The notes: generated from the sequence alone by a model not told the origin. A stretch of DNA of 64,000 nt from Arachis hypogaea (GCF_003086295.3 NC_092045.1:91278693-91342692), one strand, 5' to 3'. Shown: positions 23,388 to 33,677, numbered from the stretch's first letter. Made by a program: numbers and translations.

Positions 23388-24512
23388 TTAGTGATGGCGG
23401 CTCTTTCTTCCTCTTGAAGATCCTATGGAGTGCTTGAGCTCCTCAATGTCTCTTCCTTGTCTTTGTTGCTCCTCCCTCATGATTCTTTGATCTTCTCTAA
23501 TTTCATGGAGGATGATGGAGTGTTCTTGGTGCTCCACCCTTAGTTGTCCCATGTTGGAACTCAATTCTCCTAGGGAGGTGTTCAGTTGCTCCCAATAGTT
23601 TTGTGGAGGAAAGTGTATCCCTTGAGGAATCTCAGGGATCTCATGATGAGTGGGGTCTCTTGTGTGCTCCATCCTCTTCTTAGTGATGGGCTTGTCCTCA
23701 TCAATGGGGGTGTCTCCCTCTATGTCAACTCCAACTGAATAACAGAGGTGACAGATGAGATGAGGAAAGGCTAACCTTGCCAAGGTAGAGGACTTGTCCG
23801 CCACCTTATAGAGTTCTTGGGCTATAACCTCATGAACCTCTATTTCTTCTCCAATCATGATGCTATGGATCATGATAGCCCGGTCTATGGTAACTTCGGA
23901 CCGGTTGCTAGTGGGAATGATTGAGTGTTGTATAAACTCTAACCATCCTCTAGCCACGAGTTTGAGGTCATGCCTTCTCAATTGAACCGGCTTCCCTCTT
24001 GAATCTCTCTTCCATTGGGTGCCCTCTTCACATATGACTGTGAGGACTTGGTCCAACCTTTGATCAAAGTTGACCCTTCTAGTGTAAGGATGTTCATCTC
24101 CTTGCATCATAGGCAAATTGAATGCCAACCTTACACTTTCCGGACTAAAATCCAAGTATTTTCCCCGAACCATAGTAAGATAATTCTTTGGATCCGGGTT
24201 CACACTTTGGTCATGGTTCTTGGTGATCCATGCATTGGCATAGAACTCTTGAACCATTAAGATTCCGACTTGTTGAATGGGGTTGGTAAGAACTTCCCAA
24301 CCTCTTCTTTGGATCTCATGTCGGATCTCCGGATATTCACCCTTTTTGAGTGAAAAAGGGACCTCGGGGATCACCTTCTTCAAGGCCACAACTTCATAGA
24401 AGTGGTTTTGATGCACCCTTGAGATGAATCTATCCATCTCCCATGACTCGGAGGTGAAAGCTTTTGCCTTCCCTTTCCTCTTTCTAGAGGGTTCTCCGGC
24501 CTTGGATGCCAT
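23388..24512 (-). CDS. ORF2: plant retrotransposon protein of the 'putative plant transposon protein' family, 374 aa
   Basis: The only intact ORF2 in the window. It starts at ATG 24512, shortly after the hairpin module. Residues 9-17 are basic (SRKRKGKAK), possibly a nuclear signal. Residues about 45-230 match the domain common in plant LTR elements (landmarks RRGWEVLTNP, VQEFYANAW, VARGWLEFI, AIMIHSIMIGEE). Residues about 310-365 are charged and predicted coiled coil (LHEIREDQ, EEQQRQGRDIEELK). It takes the env-like position of Athila elements but shows no signal peptide or membrane segment. Function is unknown. Homologues here: O 31722-32879, B 41103-41463, D 62618-63748. Its survival while gag-protease carries stops may reflect youth rather than selection. 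Confidence 0.8.
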   Translation of the reverse strand: MASKAGEPSRKRKGKAKAFTSESWEMDRFISRVHQNHFYEVVALKKVIPEVPFSLKKGEYPEIRHEIQRRGWEVLTNPIQQVGILMVQEFYANAWITKNHDQSVNPDPKNYLTMVRGKYLDFSPESVRLAFNLPMMQGDEHPYTRRVNFDQRLDQVLTVICEEGTQWKRDSRGKPVQLRRHDLKLVARGWLEFIQHSIIPTSNRSEVTIDRAIMIHSIMIGEEIEVHEVIAQELYKVADKSSTLARLAFPHLICHLCYSVGVDIEGDTPIDEDKPITKKRMEHTRDPTHHEIPEIPQGIHFPPQNYWEQLNTSLGELSSNMGQLRVEHQEHSIILHEIREDQRIMREEQQRQGRDIEELKHSIGSSRGRKSRHH

Positions 24513-24550
24513 AAATGGTTATGGAAAAACAAAAAGCAATGCTTTTACCA

Positions 24551-24586
24551 CACCAAACTTAAAAGGTTTGCTCGTCCTCGAGCAAA
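24551..24586 (-). promoter_or_regulatory. Hairpin plus TTAAGTTTGGTGTG module upstream of ORF2 (element A)
   Basis: Minus-strand TTTGCTCGAGGACGAGCAAA, 8-bp stem with an AGGA loop, followed by CCTTTTAAGTTTGGTG. Same architecture as the pre-LTR module, with compensating C-G for T-A stem changes. Confidence 0.75.
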
Positions 24587-25328
24587 TTAAGAAAGAAGAG
24601 AGTAGAAGAAGAAGAAATAAAGGAGATGGGAAGGGCTTTTATTTTCGGCCAAGAAGGGGAAGAGGTGGTGTTGAGGTTGTGTGAAAATGAAGGAGTGAAG
24701 ATGGGTTTATATAGGAGAGGAGGAAGGGTAGGTTCGGCCATTTGAGGGTGGGTTTGGGTGGGAAAGTGGTTTGAATTTGAATGGTGAGGTAGGTGGGGTT
24801 TTATGAAGGATGGATGTGAGTGGTGAAGAGAAAGATGGGATTTGATAGGTGAAGGGTTTTTGGGGAAGAGGTGTTGAGGTGATTGGTGAATGGGTGAAGA
24901 AGAGAGAGAGAGTGGTAGGGTAGGTGGGGATCCTGTGGGGTCTACAGATCCTGAGGTGTCAAGGAAAAGTCATCCCTGCACCAAATGGCAAGCAAAATCT
25001 CGTTTTGTGCCAATTCTGGCGTTAAACGCCGGGCTGGTGCCCATTTCTGGCGTTTAACGCCAGCTTCTTGCCCATTTCTGGCGTTTAACGCCTGTCTGGT
25101 GCCCCTTTCTGGCGTTAAACGCCCAGAATGGTGCCAGACTGGGCGTTAAACGCCCAACAGCTAACCTCACTGGCGTTTAAACGCCAGTGGGTGCGTCCTC
25201 CAGGGTGTGCTATTTTTCTTCCTGTTTTTCATTCTGTTTTTGCTTTTTTCATTAATTTTGTGACTTCTCATGATCATCAACCTACAAAAAAGATAAAATA
25301 ACAAAAGAAAAATATGTAAAACATAACA
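24587..25328 (-). other. Region between gag-protease and ORF2 of element A
   Basis: Noncoding apart from the palindrome cluster described separately. Rich in GGTGAAG and GTGGGT-like purine stretches on the plus strand. The equivalent stretch exists in O (32953-33677), B (40311-41029) and D (61815-62544). Confidence 0.75.
25015..25195. repeat. Palindrome cluster between gag-protease and ORF2 of element A
   Basis: Six copies at about 30-bp spacing: GGCGTTAAACGCC, GGCGTTTAACGCC and GGCGTTTAAACGCC; the last is a perfect 14-bp palindrome. Most are extended by TCT/CTGG or CAGA flanks. Confidence 0.9.
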
Positions 25329-25354
25329 TTGGGTTGCCTCCCAATAAGCGCTTC
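25329..25354 (-). promoter_or_regulatory. Conserved post-gag hairpin (element A)
   Basis: Minus-strand GAAGCGCTTA then TTGGGAGGCAACCCAA, a 5-bp stem with an AGGCAA loop, 40 nt after the gag-protease stop. The stem's end pair is T-A here and C-G in D and I. Confidence 0.6.
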
Positions 25355-25393
25355 TTTAATGTCAGTAGCTTGACAGAGGGCTCTCATGGAGCC

Positions 25394-27733
25394 TCAGAAA
25401 TGCTCAGAATCATGTTGGAACCCCCCAACACCAAACTTAGAGTTTGAATGTGGGGGTTCAACACCAAACTTAGAGTTTGGTTGCGGCCTCCCAACACCAA
25501 ACTTAGAGTTTGACTGTGGGGGCTCTGTTTGGCTCTGTTTTGAGGGAAGCTCTTCATGCTTCCTCTCTATGATGACAGAGGGATATCCTTGGGCCTTAAA
25601 CACCAAGGACTCTTCATTCACTTGAATGATCAACTCTCCTCTATCAACATCAATCACAGCCCTTGCTGTGGCTAGGAAGGGTCTGCCAAGGATGATGGAT
25701 TCATCCATACACTTCCTAGTCTCTAGGACTATGAAATCAGTAGGGATGTAATGGTCTTCAACTTTAACCAGAACATCCTCTACAAGTCCATGGGCTTGTT
25801 TTCTTGAGTTGTCTGCCATCTCTAATGAGATTTTTGCAGCTTGTACCTCAGAGATCCCTAACTTCTCCATTACAGAGAGAGGCATGAGGTTTACACTTGA
25901 CCCTAAGTCACACAAGGCCTTCTTGAAGGTCATGGTGCCTATGGTACAAGGTATTGAAAACTTCCCAGGATCCTGTCTCTTTTGAGGCAGTTTCTGCCTA
26001 GACAAGTCATCCAGTTCTTTGGTGAGCAAAGGGGGTTCATCCTCCCAAGTCTCATTTCCAAATAACTTGTCATTTAGCTTCATGATTGCTCCAAGGTATT
26101 TAGCAACTTGCTCCTCAGTGACATACTCATCCTCTTCAGAGGAAGAATACTCATCAGAGCTCATGAACGGCAGAAGTAAGTCCAATGGAATCTCTATGAT
26201 CTCAGTTTGAGCCTCAGATTCCCATGGTTCCTCATTGGGGAACTCATTGGAGGCCAGTGGACGCCCAGTGAGGCCTTCCTCAGTGGCGTTCACTGCCTTT
26301 TCCTGCTCCCAAAATTCGGCCATGTTGATGGCCTTGCACTCTCCTTTTGGATTTTCTTCTGTATTGCTTGGAAGAGTACTAGGAGGGAGTTCAGTAATTT
26401 TCTTGCTCAGCTGACCTACTTGTCCCTCCAAATTTCTAATGGAGGACCTTGTTTCAGTCATGAAACTTTGAGTGGTTTTGATCAGATCAGAGACCATGGT
26501 TGCTAAGTCAGAGTTATTCTGCTTAGAACTCTCTGTCTATTGCTGAGAAGATGATGGAAAAGGCTTGCTATTGCTGAACCTGTTTCTTCCACCATTATTG
26601 TTGTTGAAACCTTGTTGAGGTCTCTGTTGATCCTTCCATGAGAAATTTGGATGATTTCTCCATGAAGGATTATAGGTGTTTCCATAGGGTTCTCCCATGT
26701 AATTCACCTCTTCCATTGAAGGGTTCTCAGGATCATAGGCTTCTTCCTCAGATGAAGCCTCCTTAGTACTGCTTGGTGCATTTTGCATTCCAGACAGACT
26801 TTGAGAAATCATATTGACTTGTTGAGTCAATATTTTATTCTGAGCCAATATGGCATTCAGAGTGTCAATCTCAAGAACTCCTTTCTTCTGACTAGTCCCA
26901 TTGTTCACAGGATTTCTTTCAGAAGTGTACATGAATTAGTTATTTGCAACCATTTTAATCAGTTCTTGAGCTTCAGTAGGCGTCTTCTTCAGATGAAGAG
27001 ATCCTCCTGCAGAGCTATCCAAAGACATCTTGGATAGTTTAGAGAGACCATCATAGAAAATACCTATGATGCTCCATTCAGAAAGCATATCAGAAGGACA
27101 CTTTCTGATTAATTGTTTGTATCTTTCCCAAGCTTCATAGAGGGATTCTCCTTCCTTCTGTCTGAAGGTTTGGACTTCCACTCTAAGCTTACTCAATTTT
27201 TGAGGTGGAAAGAACTTTGCCAAGAAGGCATTGACTAGCTTTTCCCAAGAGTCCAGGCTTTCTTTAGGTTGAGAATCCAACCATGTTCTAGCTCTGTCCC
27301 TTACAGCAAAAGGGAATAGCATAAGTCTGTAGACCTCAGGGTCAACCCCATTAGTCTTGACAGTATCACAGATTTGCAAGAATTCAGCTAAAAACTGATG
27401 AGGATCTTCCAATGGAAGTTCATGGAACTTGCAATTCTGTTGCATTAGAGAAACTAATTGAGGCTTAAGCTCAAAGTTGTTTGCTCTAATGGCAGGGATA
27501 GAGATGCTTCTCCCATAGAAGTCGGGAGTAGGTGCAGTAAAGTCACCCAGCACCTTCCTTGCATTGTTGGCATTGTTGTTGTTTTTGGCTGCCATGAGTT
27601 CTTCTTCCTTGAAAAATTCGGTTAGGTCCTCTAAAGAGAGTTGTGCTTTGGCTTCTCTTAGCTTTCTCTTCAAGGTCCTTTCAGGTTCAGGGTCAGCCTC
27701 AACAAGAATGCTTTTGTCTTTGCTCCTACTCAT
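25394..27733 (-). pseudogene. gag: gag-protease of element A, two in-frame stops
   Basis: One frame of 780 codons from ATG 27733. Capsid (retrotransposon gag family) at residues about 75-260 with FPFAVRDRARTWLDSQP, FLAKFFPP and YEAWERYKQL. A low-complexity linker follows, then an aspartic protease with active-site DLG (CDLGSS, residue about 609) and ILGRPFLATA. The C-terminus has three NSKFGV repeats. Stops: TAA at 26938-26936 (Gln in B and O) and TAG at 26539-26537 (CAG in B). RT and integrase are absent, so the family can make Gag and protease at most. DLG instead of DSG/DTG is usual in Athila/Tat elements as I recall them. Confidence 0.9.
25430..25515. repeat. Tandem repeat at the gag C-terminus, three units of about 30-39 bp
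   Basis: Each unit contains ACACCAAACTTAGAGTTTG, an inverted repeat that encodes NSKFGV on the minus strand. Copy number differs: three here, one in O (near 33780-33800), two in B (40155-40215). Confidence 0.85.
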
Positions 27734-28414
27734 AAGAAAGAGAAGAGAACAAGGAAATGTGGAATCCTCTATGTCACAGTATAGAGACTCCTTGAAGTGT
27801 CAGAGGAAAAGAAAAGTAGAAGACAAAGGTAGAAAATTCGAACTTATCAAAGGAGATGGAGTTCGAATTTTTCATTAAGGAATAGTGTTAGTCCATAAAT
27901 AGAAGGATGTGAGAAGGAGGGAAGTGATTTTCGAAAATTAAGTGAAAAATTTTGAAAACATTTTTGATAACACTACTTGATTTTCGAAAATGAAAGTGGA
28001 AAAGAAATCAAGTGATTTTTGAGAAAGATTTTGAAGTTAGAGATCAAAAAGATTTGATTGAAAACTATTTTGAAAAAGATGTGGTTAAGAAGATATGATT
28101 GATTTTAAAAAGATGTGATTGAGAAGATATGATTTGAAAAACATTTCAAAAAGATTTGATTTTGAAGATTAAAAACTTGGCTAACAAGAAAAGATATGAT
28201 TCAAACATTAAACCTTTCTCAACAGAAAAGGCAACATACTTGAAATGTTGAATCAAATCATTAATTGATAGCAAGTATCTTTGAAAAAGGAAAGAAATTG
28301 ATTTTGAAAGCATATGATTGAAAAGATATGATTTGAAAAAGATTTGGTTTTGAAAAACTTTGAAAACCTGAAAAAAATTGCATTAAAAAATAGAACCTTC
28401 CCTCTTGTGCCATC

Positions 28415-28565
28415 CTGGCGTTAAACGCCCAGAATGGTGTACATTATGGCGTTTAACGCCCAAAAATCTACCCTTTTGGGCGTTAAACGCCCAGCCAGGT
28501 ACCCTGGCTGGCGTTTAAACGCCAGTCTGTCTTCCTTACTGGGCATTTTAAACGCCCAGCTTTTT
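28415..28565. repeat. Palindrome cluster in the leader of element A
   Basis: Five copies (GGCGTTAAACGCCC, GGCGTTTAACGCCC, GGGCGTTAAACGCCC, GGCGTTTAAACGCC, GGGCATTTTAAACGCCC) at about 30-bp spacing. The autonomous elements I and D have no such cluster in their leaders. Confidence 0.9.
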
Positions 28566-29035
28566 CTGTGCAATTCCTCTGCAGAATGTTCTGAATCTTC
28601 AATTCTCTGTATTATTGACTTGAAAAGACACAAATTAAAAATATTTTTGGATTTTTAATAATGAAGAATAATCAAAATGCAATAAGAATCAAATAACAAT
28701 GCATGCAAGACACCAAACATAGCAGTTTGTATACTGCTGACACTAATGAGAATGCATATGAGACATACAAAAACACTCAAGTCAATTGAATTCAAAGATC
28801 AGAGCACGAAAATTATCAAGAATTACTTGAAAATCCTTAAGACACATGAATGAATGCATGCAATTGACACCAAACTTAAAATGAAACAGTAGACTCAAAC
28901 AAGAAACATACAATATTTTTGGATTTTATAATTTTGTAATTTTTTTTTTGTGTGATTTTCGAAAATTAAGTGAAAAAAGATATCAAAATTCTTAATGAGA
29001 ATTCCAGGAATCAGTGCAATGCTAGTCTAAGACTC

Positions 29036-29250
29036 CGGTCCAGGAATTAGACATGGCTTCACAGCCAGCCAAGCTTTCAAAGAAAGCTTCGGTCCAAAAC
29101 ACTAGACATGGCCAATGGCCAGCCAAGCCTTAGCAGATCACTGCTCCAAAAGCAAGATTGATAGAAATCAACAAGCTCTTGTGATGATAAGTTCAAACCT
29201 CGGTCCAATGAAATTAGACATGGCCTCTCAGCCAGCCAGACTTCAACAAA
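29036..29250. repeat. Three diverged GGTCCA...GACATGGCC...GCCAGCC repeats
   Basis: Copies near 29036, 29090 and 29203. The family LTRs carry a related block, for example GGTCCAGGCATGGCC with GGCCAGC at 19488-19515. In each, GGCC is repeated inverted across 4-6 nt and could pair. Confidence 0.6.
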
Positions 29251-29341
29251 TCATCATGAAACTCTAGAATTCATCTTCAAGAATTCCGAAAAAAATACCT
29301 AATCTAAGCAACAAGATGAACCGTCAGTTGTCCAAACTCAA

Positions 29342-29362
29342 CAATCCCCGGCAACGGCGCCA
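29342..29362 (-). other. Primer binding site, tRNA-Asp (element A)
   Basis: Minus-strand TGGCGCCGTTGCCGGGGA followed by TTG; the first 18 nt are a perfect complement of the tRNA-Asp(GTC) 3' end as I recall it. It lies 6 nt from the LTR. Confidence 0.9.
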
Positions 29363-29368
29363 AAAACT

Positions 29369-31097
29369 TGGTGCACGAAATTGTGATCAATACTTTTCAC
29401 AACTCTCATAATCCCCGGTGATGAAACCAAAAACTTGGTGTTCAATACCATGGCATAAACACAACTTCGCACAACTAACCAGCAAGTGTACTGGGTCGTC
29501 CAAGTAATAAACCTTACGCGAGTAAGGGTCGATCCCACAGAGATTGTTGGTATGAAGCAAGCTATGGTCATCTTGTAAATCTTAGTCAGGAAAACTCAAA
29601 TGGATATGGTGATGAACGCATAAAAACATAAAGATAGAGATAGAGATACTTATGTAATTCATTGGTAGGAACTTCAGATAAGCGCATGAAGATGCCTTCC
29701 CTTCCGTCTCTCTACTTTCCTACTGTCTTCATCCAATCCTTCTTACTCCTTTCCATGGTAAGCTTATGTAGGGTTTCACCGTTGTCAGCGGCTACCTCCC
29801 ATCCTCTCAGTGAAAATGTTCCTATGCTCTGTCACAGCATGGCTAATCATCTGTCGGTTCTCGGTCAGGCCGGAATAGAATCCAGCGATTCTTTTGCGTC
29901 TGTCACTAACGCCCCGCCTGCTAGGAGTTTGAAGCACGTCACAGTCATTCCATCATTGAATCCTACTCAGAATACCACAGACAAGGTTAGACCTTCCGGA
30001 TTCTCTTGAATGCCGCCATCAGTTCTAGCCTATACCACGAAGACTCTGATCTCACGGAATGGTTGGCTCGGTTGTCAGGCGAGCACTCGGTTGTCAGGCG
30101 ATCAACCATGCATCGTGCAATCAGGAATTCAAGAGATATTCACCCAATCGAAGGTAGAACGGAGGTGGTTGTCAGTCACACGTTCATAGGTGAGAATGAT
30201 GATGAGTGTCACGGATCATCACATTCATCAAGTTGAAGAACAAGTGATATCTTAGAACAAGAACAAGCGGAATTGAATGGAAGAACAATAGTAATTGCAT
30301 TAATACTCGAGGTACAGCAGAGCTCCACACCTTAATCTATAGTGTGTAGAAACTCCACCGTTGAAAATACATAAGTATAAGGTCTAGGCATGGCCGTGAG
30401 GCCAGCCTCCCAATGATCTAAGAACTAAGTGTCCAAAGATGATCTAGAGATCTAGAGTGATCAAAAGATGAAAATACAATAGTAAAAGGTCCTACTTATA
30501 GAGAACTAGTAGCCTAAGGTGTACAGAGATGAGTAAATGACGTAAAAATCCACTTCCGGGCCCACTTGGTGTGTGCTTGGGCTGAGCAATGAAGCATTTT
30601 CGTGTAGAGACTCTTCCTGGAGTTAAACGCCAGCTTTAGTGCCAGTTTGGGCGTTTAACTCCCATTTGGGTGCCAGTTCCAGCGTTTAACGCTGGGATTT
30701 CTGAGGGTGACTTTGAACGCCGGTTTGGGCCATCAAATTTTGGGCAAAGTATGGACTATCATATATTGCTGGAAAGCCCAGGATGTCTACTTTCCAACGC
30801 CGTTAAGAACGCGCCAATTGGGCTTCTGTAGCTCCAGAAAATCTACTTCGAGTGCAGGGAGGTCAGAATCCAACAGCATCTGCAGTCCTTTTTAGTCTCT
30901 GAATCAGATTTTTGCTCAGGTCCCTCAATTTCAACCAGAAAATACCTGAAATCACAGAAAAACACACAAACTCATAGTGAAGTCCAGAAAAGTGAATTTT
31001 AACTAAAAACTAATAAAAATATACTAAAAACTAACTATATCATACCAAAAACATACTAAAAACAATGCCAAAAAGCGTACAAATTATCCGCTCATCA
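29369..31097 (-). repeat. 5' LTR of element A, 1729 bp
   Basis: Same length and ends as the 3' copy. A degenerate primer-site-like block lies at 29410-29441 in U5, a palindrome cluster at 30615-30722, and a TATAAGTA-like box on the minus strand at about 30493-30500, the U3 position where B and C have TATAAATA. Confidence 0.95.
30615..30722. repeat. Palindrome cluster in 5' LTR of element A
   Basis: Same copies as in the 3' LTR, including the compensated AGCGTTTAACGCT variant. Confidence 0.85.
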
Positions 31098-31102
31098 CAC
31101 AA
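31098..31102. repeat. Target site duplication of element A, right copy (CACAA)
   Basis: Matches 20706-20710 exactly; the following GCACATGGTTAGGGAC continues the interrupted 3' region of element O. Confidence 0.95.
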
Positions 31103-31721
31103 GCACATGGTTAGGGACAGCTTGATTTAGCTGCTTAGGCTAGGATTTTATTCCTTTGGGCCCTCCTATCCATTAATGCTCAAAGCCTTGGATCCTTTTT
31201 ACCCTTACCTTTTAGTTTAAAGGGTTATTAGCTTTTTCTGCTTGGTTTTTCTTTTTCTTTATTTTTTTTGCCTATTTTTTAATTTTTTTTGCAAGATTGT
31301 GTTTTTCACTACGTTTTCTTGCTTCAAGAATCAATTTTATGATTTTTCAGATTATCAATAACATTTCTCTTTGTTCATAATTCTTTCAAGAGCCAACAAT
31401 TTTAACATTCATAAACTTTACTATAAAAAATATGCATTATTCAAGCATTCATTCAGAAAATAAAACGTATTGCCACTACATCAAAATAATTAGACTAATT
31501 TCAAGATAAAAGTCGAAATTCATGTACTTCTTGTTCTTTTGTAATTAGGAATATTTTTCATTTAAGAAAGGTGATGGATTTATGGGACATTCATAGCTTC
31601 AAGGCATAGACACTAGACACTAATGATCATGTAATAAAGACACAAACATAGACAAACATAAAGCATAAAAAATCAAAAAACAGAAAAATAAATAACAAGG
31701 AAATTAAAGAACGGGTCCACC
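31103..31721 (-). other. 3' untranslated region of element O, proximal part
   Basis: Homologous to the 3' region of A (23010-23387) and B (41464-42090). Noncoding, with pyrimidine-rich plus-strand stretches at 31230-31300. Confidence 0.75.
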
Positions 31722-32879
31722 TTAGTGATGGCGGCTAGTTCTCCTTCTTGAAGATCCTATGGAGTGCTTGAGCTCCTCAATGTCTCTTCCTTGCCTTTGT
31801 TGTTCTTCCCTCATGGCTCTTTGGTCTTCTCTAATTTCATGGAGGATAATGGAATGCTCTTGGTGCTCCATCCTTAGTTGCTCGATATTGGAACTCAAAT
31901 CTCCTAGAGAAGTGTTGAGTTGTTCCCAATAGTTGTGTGGAGGAAAATGCATCCCTTGAGGTATCTCAGGGATTTCTTGATGAGGGACTTCCTAATGCGT
32001 TTGCTGAGGTCCATGAGTGGGCTCTCTTGTTTGTTCCATCCTCTTTTTAGTGATAGGCTTGTCCTCTTCAATGAGGATGTCTTCCTCTATGACAATTCTA
32101 GCTAAACTGCATAGGTGACAAATGAGATGAGGAAAGGCTAACCTTGCCAAAGTGGAGGGCTTGTCAGCCACTTTGTATAGTTCTAGAGGTATAATCTCAT
32201 GAACTTCCACTTCCTCTCCAATCATGATGCTATGGATCATGATAGCCCGATCCACAGTTACTTCGGATCAGTTGCTAGTAGGAATGATAGAGCGTTGGAT
32301 AAACTCCAACCATCCTCTAGCCACAGGCTTAAGGTTAAGCTTTCTTATTTGAACCCACTTGCCTTTGGAGTCTTTCTTCCATTGTGCTCCTTCCATACAG
32401 ATGTCCATGAGGACTTGGTCCATCCTTTGATCAAAGTTGACCCTTATTGTGAAAGGATGAAGATCTCCTTGCATCATTTGCAAGTTGAATGCCAACCTCA
32501 CATTTTTCGGACTGAAATCTAAGTATTTCTCCCGAACCATTGTGAGCCAATTCTTTGGGTTTGTGTTCATACTTTGATCATAGTTCTTGGTGATCCATGC
32601 ATTAGCATAGAACTCTTGAACCATTAAGATTCTGACTTGTTGAATGGGATTGGTGAGAGCTTCCCATCCTCTTCTCCTAATCTCATGTCGGATCTCCAGA
32701 TATTCACTCTTTTTGAGCTTGAAGAGGACCTTGGGGATCACCTTCTTCTTGGCCACAACATCATAGAAGTGGTCTTGATGGACCTTTGAGATGAACCTCT
32801 CCATCTTCTATGACTTGAAGGTGGAAGCAATTGTCTTCCCCCTCCTCTTTTTAGAGGTTTCTCCGGCCTTAGGTGCCAT
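31722..32879 (-). pseudogene. ORF2 pseudogene of element O
   Basis: Aligns end to end with ORF2 of A from ATG 32879. The frame is maintained and the damage is nonsense: a TAG just before MERFISK (Trp in A), a TGA at about 32270 after PTSN (Arg codon in A), and a TAG at about 31993. Landmarks kept are RRGWEALTNP, VQEFYANAW and EEQQRQGRDIEELKHS. Confidence 0.85.
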
Positions 32880-32917
32880 TAATGGTTATTGAAAACAAAA
32901 AGCAACACTTTTTATAA

Positions 32918-32952
32918 CACCAAACTTAAAATGTTTGCTCGTCCTCGAGCAA
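32918..32952 (-). promoter_or_regulatory. Hairpin plus TTAAGTTTGGTGT module upstream of ORF2 (element O)
   Basis: Minus-strand TTGCTCGAGGACGAGCAA stem-loop followed by ACATTTTAAGTTTGGTGT. Confidence 0.75.
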
Positions 32953-33677
32953 GAGAAGAAAGAAGAGAGTAGAAGAAGAAGAGAAGTGGGAGCTGGAGGC
33001 TTGAGAGGGTTCGGCCAAGGGGGGTGTTGAGTGTATGTGATGTGTGAAAATGAAGAAGGAAGGAGGGGTATTTATAGTGTAAGAGAGGGAGTTGGTTCGT
33101 GTGAGAAGGGTTAGGTTGGGAGGGAAATGGTTTGAATTTAAGTGGGTGGGGGTAGGTGGGTTGTATGATGGGTTTATGGGAAATAGGGAATGGATCTGAG
33201 TGGTGAAGAGAATATGGAGAAGAGGGTAAGATTTGATAGGTAAGTGGTGTTTTGGGTAGAGTGTTATGGAGAAGTGTGAAGAGGAGAGAGAGTGAGGTGG
33301 GATAGGTGGGGATACTGTTGGGTCCATAGATCTTGAGGTGTCAAAGATTTTTTTATCCCTGCACCTTGCTGGCGTTAAACGCCCCTCTGTGTGCCTTTTT
33401 GGCGTTTAAACGCCAGGCTGCTGCCTTTTTCTGGCGTTTAAACGCCCATTTTTATACCTTTACTGGCATTTAAACGCTCAAAATGGTGCCAGGCTGGGCG
33501 TTAAACGCCCATTTTGGTATCCTTACTGGCGTTTAAATGCCAGTAAGCTCGTCCTCCAGGGTGTGCCAATTTTGATACTGTTTTCGATTTTTCTTTAATT
33601 TTTGCAGTTGTTTTTGTGACTCCACATGATTATGATCCTAAAGAAAACATAAAATAACATAGATAAATAAAATAAAA
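32953..33677 (-). other. Region between gag-protease and ORF2 of element O
   Basis: Noncoding; palindromes occupy 33365-33545. The long open frame at 32926-33327 is compositional and poorly conserved in A and D. Confidence 0.7.
33365..33545. repeat. Palindrome cluster between gag-protease and ORF2 of element O
   Basis: Six copies, e.g. GGCGTTAAACGCC, GGCGTTTAAACGCC and GGGCGTTAAACGCCC, at the same place as in A. Confidence 0.9.

Larger units (their letters stand above)
27734..29341 (-). other. 5' untranslated leader of element A
   Basis: 1.6 kb of noncoding leader. It holds a palindrome cluster (28415-28565), ACACCAAAC motifs near 28708 and 28868, and three diverged repeats at 29036-29250 sharing CGGTCCA, TAGACATGGC and AGCCAGCCA. 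The region next to gag is rich in AAAAAGATATGATT. Confidence 0.8.
20711..31097 (-). mobile_element. Element A: complete non-autonomous Ty3-gypsy element, 10,387 bp
   Basis: Both LTRs are 1729 bp. By eye I count about 20 differences between them (about 1.2%), nearly all transitions, so this is the youngest complete insertion here; at about 1.3e-8 substitutions per site per year that gives roughly half a million years, a rough estimate. The minus-strand order is LTR, perfect tRNA-Asp primer site, leader with palindromes, gag-protease, hairpin, palindromes, hairpin module, ORF2, 3' region, hairpin module, LTR. RT, RNase H and integrase are absent. It is flanked by CACAA and inserted in element O in the same orientation. 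Confidence 0.95.

Noticed and set aside
24015..24684. Plus-strand frames opposite ORF2 of element A
   Set aside because: Antisense shadows of the ORF2 coding sequence.
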